DNA of 64,000 nt, taken from Helicobacter sp. 11S02596-1. Lineage in GTDB: Bacteria; Campylobacterota; Campylobacteria; Campylobacterales; Helicobacteraceae. The position numbers were made by a program, and so were the translations under genes. Of the stretch, positions 1 to 5,711 are shown one piece after another. Numbering within the stretch: the stretch's first letter is position 1; each line of letters opens with the position of its first letter. The stretch covers positions 57,858 through 121,857 of the forward strand of contig NZ_MLAM01000008.1 in NCBI RefSeq assembly GCF_002272825.1. The letters are read 5' to 3'. Under the pieces are notes generated by a model. That model worked only from the letters and a program-made list of their open reading frames with translations. It was not told the DNA's origin and ran no database searches.

Positions 1-260
1 ACACCAAAAATAATCAATCGCTTATCCCTAAAGCGCTCAAAATCTTGCCCAAACAAAAATCTTGTGCGTGTGAATCTGTCTTCTGTGGGATTTTGTTCTG
101 TCGCATTGTCTTTTATGGGATTTTTTGGGTCATTGGCTTTCCCTTGCATTTCTTTCCTTTTAGTTTTTGTCCTCTTAATTTTTGGTATGATTTTATCATA
201 TTCCAACCCCTGCGAGAGATTCAAAAATGGGTGGCGAAAATGACTGATTTAAAAGGCTAA
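1..260 (+). other. Unassigned left edge, open hydrophobic frames
   Basis: Two plus-strand frames are open from the window edge. One runs to a TGA at 241-243, the other to a TAA at 258-260. Both would give hydrophobic peptides, so one may be the tail or a remnant of a membrane component of the ABC transporter that supplies the binding-protein gene at 265. Neither shows a motif I recognise, such as a FecCD permease end or an ABC ATPase. The TTG at 45 has no clear ribosome binding site. I cannot say which frame, if any, is translated. Confidence 0.2.
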
Positions 261-264
261 AACT

Positions 265-1257
265 ATGAAAAAATTGTTTTTATTGTTATTTTTAGGTGCT
301 ATAAGCTTATTTGCGGCAAATCCAACACATAATGGCGACATCGTAGTCAAGGATTATTTTGGGACCCAAACGTTCAAAGAACCCATCAAACGGGTGATTT
401 ATCTAGGCAGCTATGCTGAAGTGCCTGCTATGCTCGGGATTTGGGACAAGGTCGTGGGGATGTCAGCTTATGGCTTCAAAAGCGACATTGTCAAAGCCAC
501 CGCAAAAAATCTTGATAACATCAGAAAGCTAAGCGATGATCATTATGCAGCGCTAAATATCGAAGAACTCAAAGCCCTTTCCCCTGATGTTATCATCACC
601 TACGTAGGCAATCCCCAAGCCGTCGAGTTTGCCAAAAAATTTGGGATTGCTTTTTTGTCATTTCGAGATAGGAGCGTGCAAGGTATCATCGATAATATCG
701 CTGTGCAAGCAAAAGTCCTCCAAAAAGAATCCGAAGCAAAAAGCAAAATCGCCAAGATGAGAGAAATCCTCGCCCTCATCGAAGAAAAAACAAGCCCTAT
801 TAAAAACAAAAAACGTGTGATTGAGATTTTTCACAAACCCAATCAAATCAGCGGAAAAAACAGCTTGGATTCAGATATTTTGGCAAGTGCGGGCGTGGAA
901 AATATAGGCTTACGCTATGTCGATAACGGGCGTGCAGAAATCAGTCTGGAAAAAATCATCGCAGAAAATCCCGAAATCATTTTTATCTGGTGGCTAAGCC
1001 CGTATAACCCCAAAGATTTGCTTGATAACCCGCAATTCCAAACTATCACTGCCATCAAAAACAAACAAGTCTATAAGCTCCCCCCTATCGATATTGGCGG
1101 ACCTAGAACGCCCCTTATATCGCTCTTTGTCGCTTCAAAAGCCTACCCTGAAGCGTTCAAAGACATTGATATTAATGCGGTTTTGAAAGATTATTACCAA
1201 AGTGTCTTCGACCTTGATGACACAAAGATTGCGCCGTTTTTGTGGGAACACAAATAA
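265..1257 (+). CDS. Periplasmic binding protein of iron/nickel/siderophore ABC transporter (CeuE/FecB-like)
   Basis: 330 aa, the usual size for the family. The N-terminus MKKLFLLLFLGAISLFAA is a Sec signal peptide with an AxA-type end and no lipobox. The body has the TroA/FepB-type fold pattern: an early DYFG segment, IKRVIYLGSYAEVPAML, then LSPDVIITY in lobe 1 and ENPEIIFIWW in lobe 2. It should capture a metal chelate in the periplasm for an ABC importer. In Helicobacter, CeuE-type proteins serve nickel, cobalt or ferric-siderophore uptake, and the substrate cannot be read from sequence. ATG lies 4 bases after an upstream frame, with AAAAGG ahead of it. Its 3' end is duplicated as a broken copy at 2160-2256. 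Permease and ATPase genes are not in the window downstream. Confidence 0.85.
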   Translation: MKKLFLLLFLGAISLFAANPTHNGDIVVKDYFGTQTFKEPIKRVIYLGSYAEVPAMLGIWDKVVGMSAYGFKSDIVKATAKNLDNIRKLSDDHYAALNIEELKALSPDVIITYVGNPQAVEFAKKFGIAFLSFRDRSVQGIIDNIAVQAKVLQKESEAKSKIAKMREILALIEEKTSPIKNKKRVIEIFHKPNQISGKNSLDSDILASAGVENIGLRYVDNGRAEISLEKIIAENPEIIFIWWLSPYNPKDLLDNPQFQTITAIKNKQVYKLPPIDIGGPRTPLISLFVASKAYPEAFKDIDINAVLKDYYQSVFDLDDTKIAPFLWEHK

Positions 1258-1261
1258 TGGC

Positions 1262-2071
1262 TTAAAAAACATATTGATAGGTCAGCATACCCGCATTCAG
1301 GCTACTGGTATATTGGGTTTGAATACCCGAATTATCGTGTTTCAAGCCTCCAAAAATACGAATCGCCCCTAATTGAATCTGGGAGTGACCAAAGGCTAAA
1401 CTTATTCCAAAAGGAATCCTATAAACAAGATGTCTTTTGATTTTTATAGTGTAGGATTTAGTCAAATAAGTCGCAGCATAGGAAGCATAATCCTTATTGG
1501 GTAGAACCCATCCAAACCCCGCCCCGCCATAAATACCCAAAGCAACCTTGCCTAATGGGATTTGAAGCAACAATTCCCCATTAGCACCCAAATGAACTCC
1601 CCCAATATATCCTCCATCAATAGAACCCCTCAATCCAAAAAAATCACCCAACATCTTTTGAACCCCGAACTTCAGTAAAACCGCAGACCCATTGATTGTA
1701 TATCCTGATGTGTATAAAAGCGGGATTGGTGAAAATAAAACGGAAGTTTTTCCAGTAAAGCCCCCAAGACCAATTGAAAAAAACTTCCCTGTCTGTTTGT
1801 CTTTAAGCGTTGCTAACTTGGATGGGGGATTTTTCTGTTTTTCAGAGGGGCTAGGGGCTTGTTGATTTGAAGCCTCTTGACTTGAATTTTCTTGATTCTT
1901 TTTGGATTCTATTTTCCCTGTTGTTTTTTGAGTATCTTGTTGTTTTTTGAGGAGTTCGATTTGTTTTTGGAGTTTTTCTATTTTAGAAGATATATCTATT
2001 TCTTGAGCATATAAGTTACCCGTCGCCAAAAAATAAATAATCATTTGCAGTAGCAATCTAACAATCTTCAT
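1262..2071 (-). CDS. Predicted outer-membrane protein with N-terminal coiled coil
   Basis: 269 aa. A signal peptide (residues 1-22, ending NLYAQ) is followed by a short coiled coil (IEKLQKQIELLKKQQ), then a Gln/Ser/Pro/Lys-rich linker to about residue 90. The C-terminal 180 residues are Gly- and aromatic-rich with alternating polarity and end in YQYVF, typical of an outer-membrane beta barrel with a terminal Phe. Helicobacter species carry many such proteins, but I do not recognise this one. The ATG has AAAGG 7 bases upstream. It converges on the CeuE-like gene with a 4-base gap and lies between that gene and the broken ceuE copy at 2160, so it was probably inserted into, or left inside, a former tandem ceuE pair. 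Function unknown. Confidence 0.65.
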   Translation of the reverse strand: MKIVRLLLQMIIYFLATGNLYAQEIDISSKIEKLQKQIELLKKQQDTQKTTGKIESKKNQENSSQEASNQQAPSPSEKQKNPPSKLATLKDKQTGKFFSIGLGGFTGKTSVLFSPIPLLYTSGYTINGSAVLLKFGVQKMLGDFFGLRGSIDGGYIGGVHLGANGELLLQIPLGKVALGIYGGAGFGWVLPNKDYASYAATYLTKSYTIKIKRHLVYRIPFGISLAFGHSQIQLGAIRIFGGLKHDNSGIQTQYTSSLNAGMLTYQYVF

Positions 2072-2159
2072 TATAAACCTTTTATTAAAGTTAAAAACAA
2101 CTATTATAATTAAAAATTTATTATAAACTATTTAGCCAAAAACCTTTTGCTATCAAAGT

Positions 2160-2256
2160 GAAGCGTTCAAAGACATCGATATTATTGCGGTTTGAGAGAT
2201 TATTACCAAAGTGTCTTCGACCTTGATGACACAAAGATTGTGCCGTTTTTGTGGGA
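2160..2256 (+). pseudogene. Decayed duplicate of the 3' end of the CeuE-like gene
   Basis: About 97 bases match the last part of the gene at 265-1257 (positions 1150-1246) nearly base for base: the aagcgttcaaagacat start, the block running through gtgtcttcgaccttgatgac and the cgtttttgtggga end. Differences are a few substitutions and one deleted base in the TTTT before GAAAGA, which breaks the frame. No start or upstream part of the gene remains. This is the relic of a second tandem ceuE copy, or of a duplication that accompanied arrival of the outer-membrane gene between the copies. Confidence 0.85.
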
Positions 2257-2394
2257 GTGATGTGGTAATAATGTAGCGATGAAGAGATTTTGGATTCCAA
2301 AAAGCTTCAAAACCCAAAATTGGGAATGAAGCTACCAAAATAAATTAAAAAATAATCTTACAAAAATAGTTTGAGGAGAAATAAAAAGTTCTTA

Positions 2395-2471
<77 letters not shown>

Positions 2472-2493
2472 ACATAAATGCTCTATTAGAATG

Positions 2494-2568
2494 TGGCTGG
2501 GGTAAAAGGATTCGAACCTCTGAATGCCTGGACCAAAACCAGGTGCCTTACCGCTTGGCGATACCCCA
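2494..2568 (-). tRNA. tRNA-Gln (TTG)
   Basis: On the minus strand TGGGGTA pairs with TACCCCA, followed by encoded CCA. The anticodon stem-loop CCTGG TTTTGGT CCAGG gives anticodon TTG. The T-arm GAGGTTCGAATCCTTT is normal. Length 75. It is the first gene of a two-tRNA unit with tRNA-fMet. Confidence 0.95.
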
Positions 2569-2609
2569 ATAAATCATCAAAAATAATGAAAAACTTGTTT
2601 AAGGGCAGA

Positions 2610-2638
2610 ATTATAATCATTTTAGAAAAAATTGTCAA
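2610..2638 (-). promoter_or_regulatory. Consensus promoter for the tRNA-Gln/tRNA-fMet unit
   Basis: Minus strand: TTGACA (2633-2638), a 17-base spacer, then TATAAT (2610-2615), about 35 bases before the tRNA-Gln 5' end. Both hexamers match the consensus fully. A conserved -35 is unusual for Helicobacter promoters, so a strong stable-RNA promoter is likely. Confidence 0.85.
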
Positions 2639-2718
2639 TAAATCCTAAGGGTTATCTTCTGCTTGGCGTTTATTATCCTTAGAAACTTATCTCGAATACA
2701 CAAGCATAGCAATACGCC

Positions 2719-2780
2719 TAAAAAACGGGCTTTGCCCGTTTGAGTGGTCTTCAGATTCGGGCTTTAACCCAAATCGATTT
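2719..2780 (+). repeat. Hairpin repeat, copy 1 (3' part)
   Basis: Contains hairpin AACGGGctttGCCCGTT, the linker gaGTGGTCTTCAG and a final hairpin-like segment (attcgggctttaacccaaat). The linker is identical to that of the other copies. The upstream first-hairpin part is missing here. Confidence 0.75.
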
Positions 2781-2817
2781 CAAATTAATGAGGCTTACGC
2801 CTTTTAAGGGGAAGGGG

Positions 2818-3000
2818 GGCTAGCTGTCCGCTATGCTCCTATCGGAGCATAAACGCATCGGCGTGTGAGGCTACCAGAGCCAAGCAGTTGGCTTTTTTAA
2901 GGTTTGGGCGTCCGGTATGCTCCTAAAAGTCGCATAGAACCATCGCCGTGCGAGCCTAAAAAAGATAAGCAGTTATCTTTTTTAACAGCTCTCCTCCTCA
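2818..3000 (+). repeat. Second repeat family: two tandem units with terminator-like hairpins
   Basis: Two related units. Each has GTCCG, a hairpin built on TATGC/GCATA, a CATCGCCGTGCGAG-like segment, then a hairpin with loop GCAG and a T run. Unit 1 has AGCCAA-gcag-TTGGCT plus T5 (2878-2898). Unit 2 has an 11-pair stem, AAAAAAGATAA-gcag-TTATCTTTTTT (2958-2983). Arms differ between units but stay complementary while the loop is constant. Related units lie at 3689-3797 (+) and 13086-13165 (-). Confidence 0.75.
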
Positions 3001-3074
3001 CGAAGTCCGCCCAGATTCGACCCACCCACCCATAAAGGGCGGGTCAAAAACCCACTGCACGCCCCCTTAGTGGT

Positions 3075-3305
3075 TCAGATGACAGGGCGTAGCTAGCTTG
3101 GGTTTGCTAGCAATTCGAGACTTTCAAACCTTAGAAACTGGGTTGATGGGGCAAGCGTTAGCTTGACCATAACTCGGGTGGGTGGGTGAAAATCCTTTAG
3201 GAATGGAAAGAGGCTTTGCCTCTTGGAATGGTCTTCAGATTCACGTTAGTGAATCGAATAGAAAACAATGAAGTGGTCTTCAGATTTGATTTATCGAATC
3301 GAGTT
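3075..3305 (+). repeat. Hairpin repeat, copy 2 (long form plus a tandem 3' part)
   Basis: Begins TCAGATGACAGGGCGTAG and continues TTGCTAGCAATTC, CAAACCTTAGAAACTGGGTTGATG. Hairpin 1 follows (CAAGCgttaGCTTG), then ATAACTC and TTTAGGAATGG. Hairpin 2 is AGAGGctttGCCTCT, then TGGTCTTCAG. Hairpin 3 is GATTCACgttaGTGAATC. A second linker and hairpin 3 (aGTGGTCTTCAG, GATTTGATttATCGAATC) follow at 3270-3305. Confidence 0.8.
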
Positions 3306-3323
3306 CAAGGAATATTAAGGTGT

Positions 3324-3357
3324 AAAAACCCCGCCCTGTTGATGAGGCAAAGCGGGG
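3324..3357 (-). terminator. Intrinsic terminator of the toxin-like transcript
   Basis: On the minus strand CCCCGC and GCGGGG form a 6-pair GC stem around a 17-base loop, followed by T5. It lies 23 bases after the stop of the 24-aa reading frame, where an mRNA end is expected. Confidence 0.75.
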
Positions 3358-3379
3358 AAAAACGAAATGATAAGAACGG

Positions 3380-3454
3380 CTATTTTTTAAACAACTCACG
3401 AATCTCTTTGAGAAGAAGCATAAGCGTCAAAATAGCAATGATGAAGTTTTTCAT
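3380..3454 (-). CDS. Small hydrophobic peptide, probable type I toxin
   Basis: 24 aa, too short for routine gene calling. It starts MKNFIIAILTLML and ends with a charged amphipathic tail, last residues LFKK, so one membrane-spanning helix with a basic C-terminus. This is the general form of type I toxins such as the Helicobacter AapA, Ldr, Fst and TisB peptides, although I see no clear residue match to AapA1. GGAG lies 7 bases before ATG. A TATAAT box (3594-3599), a long structured leader, a hairpin that can pair beside the ribosome site, a strong bidirectional terminator in the leader and a 3' terminator surround it. A related, broken frame is at 13175-13235. The toxin assignment is inferred from architecture. 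Confidence 0.6.
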   Translation of the reverse strand: MKNFIIAILTLMLLLKEIRELFKK

Positions 3455-3462
3455 TGCGGTCT

Positions 3463-3536
3463 CCATAGTAGGTTTCCCGCCCGCCCCAGCCAAAAAAAAA
3501 CCCGACACTTTCGTATCGGGCTTTTACCTACTATGG
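3463..3536. promoter_or_regulatory. Inverted repeat that can mask the toxin ribosome site, enclosing a bidirectional terminator
   Basis: CCATAGTAGGT (3463-3473) and ACCTACTATGG (3526-3536) are perfect 11-base complements. In the minus-strand transcript the copy nearer the ORF runs into the GGAG ribosome site, so pairing would close it. Between them CCCGACAC-tttc-GTATCGGG (3501-3520) makes an 8-pair stem, followed by T9 on the minus strand and T4 on the plus strand. A plus-strand RNA ending here would be antisense to the toxin start region, as type I antitoxins are. Such an RNA is inferred, and its promoter is not clear. Confidence 0.6.
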
Positions 3537-3593
3537 TCCTATCTATTTCGTTTTTATAAGACTATCTGAATCCATCACAATCCAGATGGTCCG

Positions 3594-3599
3594 ATTATA
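3594..3599 (-). promoter_or_regulatory. -10 box of toxin-like transcript
   Basis: TATAAT on the minus strand. Transcription would begin near 3587. The first bases, ACCATC ... GATGG, form a 5' stem-loop, a stabilising feature also known from type I toxin mRNAs. No clear -35, which is normal for Helicobacter. Confidence 0.6.
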
Positions 3600-3688
3600 A
3601 CATAAAATTGATAAAACTAGTCTCGAATAGATAAGTCCTTAGACTTAGCTATGAGATGATTACTTTAGGACGAGAAGCGTTAAGGTTA

Positions 3689-3797
3689 AGCCAAGCGGTT
3701 GGCTTTTTTAAGGTTTGGGCGTCCGGTATGCTCCTTAAAAGTCGCATAGAACCATCGCCGTGCGAGCCTAAAAAAGATAAGCAGTTATCTTTTTTAA
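3689..3797 (+). repeat. Second repeat family, third copy
   Basis: AGCCAA-gcgg-TTGGCT with a T run (3689-3709) is followed by GTCCGGTATGCTCC, the TATGC/GCATA hairpin, CATCGCCGTGCGAG and AAAAAAGATAA-gcag-TTATCTTTTTT (3770-3795). It nearly repeats 2878-2985 base for base. The following 3800-3900 again carries the CGAAGTCCGCC, GACCCACCCACCC and GGGCGGGTC segments seen after 2985. Confidence 0.8.
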
Positions 3798-3921
3798 CGG
3801 CTCTCCTCCTTGCGAAGTCCGCCCAGATTCGACCCACCCACCCATAAAGGGCGGGTCAAAAAGACCCTTTTAGAACAATGGGTGGGTGGGCGAAAACCCC
3901 CGTCACGCCCCCTTAATAATT

Positions 3922-4090
3922 CCAGATGAAAAAGCGTAGATAGCTTTTTTGTTAGTGATTTCAAACCTGCGAAACCTATGAAAACGGGTTGATATTCCTG
4001 CGTTAGCAGGATATAACCCTATCCTTTAGGAATGAACGGGAGCTAAGCTCTCGTGAGTGGTCTTCAGATTCGATTTATCGAATCGATACC
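3922..4090 (+). repeat. Hairpin repeat, copy 3 (full length)
   Basis: CCAGATGAAAAAGCGTAG, then AAACGGGTTGATATT. Hairpin 1 is CCTGCgttaGCAGG, followed by ATATAACCCTATCCTTTAGGAATG. Hairpin 2 is ACGGGAGctaaGCTCTCGT, followed by GAGTGGTCTTCA. Hairpin 3 is GATTCGATttATCGAATC. The best template for the element. 4090-4140 (ctccaatattcaaggcaagc and following) is a spacer also found, inverted, at 63812-63850. Confidence 0.85.
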
Positions 4091-4138
4091 TCTGAAATCT
4101 ATCTCCAATATTCAAGGCAAGCTTAAATATGAGATGGT

Positions 4139-4206
4139 TACTTTAGGAACGAAAACGGGCTTTGCCCGTTTGAGTGATCTTCAGATTCACGCCAGTGAAT
4201 CGAGTA
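4139..4206 (+). repeat. Hairpin repeat, copy 4 (3' part)
   Basis: TACTTTAGGAACG, then hairpin 2 AACGGGctttGCCCGTT, linker TGAGTGATCTTCAG and hairpin 3 GATTCACgccaGTGAATC. Compared with copy 3 both hairpins have different arms that still pair, while the linkers are the same. It ends about 20 bases before the stop codon of the amidase gene. Confidence 0.8.
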
Positions 4207-4227
4207 AAACATAATGAAAACCCTCCC

Positions 4228-5676
4228 CTATTCTTCAAATCTAAAAGGCATTTTTGCGTGGCGTTCGATGTCTTCAGCGACTTGCATACACAAATCCGCC
4301 CGATAATCTGAAGCAAACAATTGCACGCCTTGAGGGATATTGCCATCTTTGATCCCTGTAGGCACGCTCATACTCGGGTAGTTCAAGCACACAAGGGCGA
4401 GCAATGGGATTTGTGCGGGTAAGAGGACTTCTTGGCAATACCTATCGCCTTTGAGATCATCGCCGTGCTTGAAAGGTTCTGTGCCTGAAACGGGCAACAT
4501 CACCACAGGATAAGCATCTAAAATCTCATTATAGACCCTTCGGAGTTCATCTCGCTTCGCAATCGCTAGCATATATTCTTTCATATCTTTTGCTCCCGGC
4601 GCACCTTTTATCATCCCCTCCCACGCCTGTATCACATCTTTTGAGCCGTAGTCATAGACATAGTGTCCAATCACGCTGGTTTTTTCTGCGACAAGGATTT
4701 TGCCCCACACTTCTGCGGCGATCTCAAATTCGGGTAGTTCGATTTCTTCGACGATATAGCCATCTTCTTGTAGCCATTTGGCGGTTTTAGTGAGGTTTTC
4801 TTTGACGCTCGGATCGATTTTCATCCCATTGATATGGGTAACCAAAGCGATGCGTTTATTGTTTTTGGAATCATCATAGCTTAGCGGTGCAGGCACCCAG
4901 ACTTGATCATAAATACTGCCTCGAGAGAGCACTTCTAGCCCGAGGCGAATATCATTGACACACCTGGCAAGCGGTCCTTCGATGGAAAAAAATTCACTCG
5001 CAAATGTTCTGCCTCCCGGGCTACTGGGGTCAAATTGCGGTATCCTGCCCCAAGTAGGGCGCAAGCCTACACAGCCACAAGCATAAGCTGGGTAGCGGAT
5101 CGAGCCACCAATATCGTTGCCGTGTCCGATAAAGCACATCCCGCTAGTTACCGCTGCAGCAGCCCCGCCACTACTGCCTCCGGGTGTGAGTTCGTCATTC
5201 CAGGGATTGAGCGTGCGCCCAAACAAGGGATTTTCACTAAACCATCGGATGGCAAATTCGGGGAGATTTGTCATCCCGAGCGTAACACAACCAGCGGTGT
5301 TGAAATTCGTAGCGATTGTGCTATCTCCCTCACAAATCCTGTCTTTGAAAACCCCGCCATTGGTGTTTCGCTCGCCCTTGACATCGACATTGTCTTTGAT
5401 GGTAACGGGCACGCCGTGCAATGAAGAGAGGATAATCCCTTGAGCGATGAGGTCATCGGCTTGTTTGGCTTGAGCGAGGGCTTTTTGCTCCATCAGATTG
5501 ATAATCGCATTGATTTTGGGATTGACTTTTTTGATCCGCTCCAAAACACTTTTGGTCGCCTCAGTCGAGCTGATGGCTTTATAGCGGATACCTAGGGCGA
5601 CTTCTGTCGCACTCCATTGCCAAATAGGTGCAGTCGGTAGGGTTTTTTGGATTTCTTTGGTGCGATCAAATTTCAT
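4228..5676 (-). CDS. Amidase signature family hydrolase
   Basis: 482 aa. It carries the full amidase-signature triad: Lys94 in GVPVTIKDN, the cis-Ser in LTPGGSSGGAAAA (about 168-169) and nucleophile Ser192 in DIGGSIRYPA. Such enzymes hydrolyse carboxylic amides; GatA, which charges Gln-tRNA, is one branch, but the C-terminus and isolation from gatB/gatC argue for a stand-alone amidase. I chose ATG at 5676 because TAAGGA lies 7 bases ahead; a longer frame from 5724 would overlap the symporter gene. It follows the AGCS alanine symporter by 35 bases on the same strand, so they form an operon. The substrate may be an amino-acid amide or short peptide amide that supplies the alanine route, which is inference. 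Confidence 0.8.
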   Translation of the reverse strand: MKFDRTKEIQKTLPTAPIWQWSATEVALGIRYKAISSTEATKSVLERIKKVNPKINAIINLMEQKALAQAKQADDLIAQGIILSSLHGVPVTIKDNVDVKGERNTNGGVFKDRICEGDSTIATNFNTAGCVTLGMTNLPEFAIRWFSENPLFGRTLNPWNDELTPGGSSGGAAAAVTSGMCFIGHGNDIGGSIRYPAYACGCVGLRPTWGRIPQFDPSSPGGRTFASEFFSIEGPLARCVNDIRLGLEVLSRGSIYDQVWVPAPLSYDDSKNNKRIALVTHINGMKIDPSVKENLTKTAKWLQEDGYIVEEIELPEFEIAAEVWGKILVAEKTSVIGHYVYDYGSKDVIQAWEGMIKGAPGAKDMKEYMLAIAKRDELRRVYNEILDAYPVVMLPVSGTEPFKHGDDLKGDRYCQEVLLPAQIPLLALVCLNYPSMSVPTGIKDGNIPQGVQLFASDYRADLCMQVAEDIERHAKMPFRFEE

Positions 5677-5711
5677 TGTTTTTTCCTTAGATTTATTATG
5701 CATTTTGCGGG

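Noticed and set aside
2153..2338. Minus-strand 61-codon frame
   Set aside because: It is antisense to the ceuE relic, with no ribosome site and no recognisable peptide.
3216..3569. Plus-strand 117-codon open frame
   Set aside because: It runs through two repeat copies and antisense to the toxin-like locus and its terminators; composition is not protein-like and there is no ribosome site.
3649..3847. Overlapping 62- and 63-codon frames on both strands
   Set aside because: They lie wholly inside the GCAG-loop repeat and are mirror images of its palindromes.
3960..4030. rRNA fragment (AACGGGTTGATATTCC resembles 23S rRNA)
   Set aside because: The likeness is limited to a few bases, and the other copies of the repeat do not share it.
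2700..4210. CRISPR array
   Set aside because: Repeats are neither evenly spaced nor of equal length, units occur on both strands and far apart, and no cas gene is in the window.
2700..4210. Group II intron or insertion sequence remnant (GTGCGAG starts)
   Set aside because: No domain V motif, reverse transcriptase or transposase fragment, or terminal inverted repeats found.
5035..5443. Long plus-strand frames inside the amidase gene
   Set aside because: Shadow frames of a conserved gene on the other strand; no start signals.
4228..5676. gatA (Glu-tRNA amidotransferase subunit A)
   Set aside because: It has the amidase triad, but no gatB or gatC is adjacent and it is in an operon with an alanine symporter; a stand-alone amidase is more likely.
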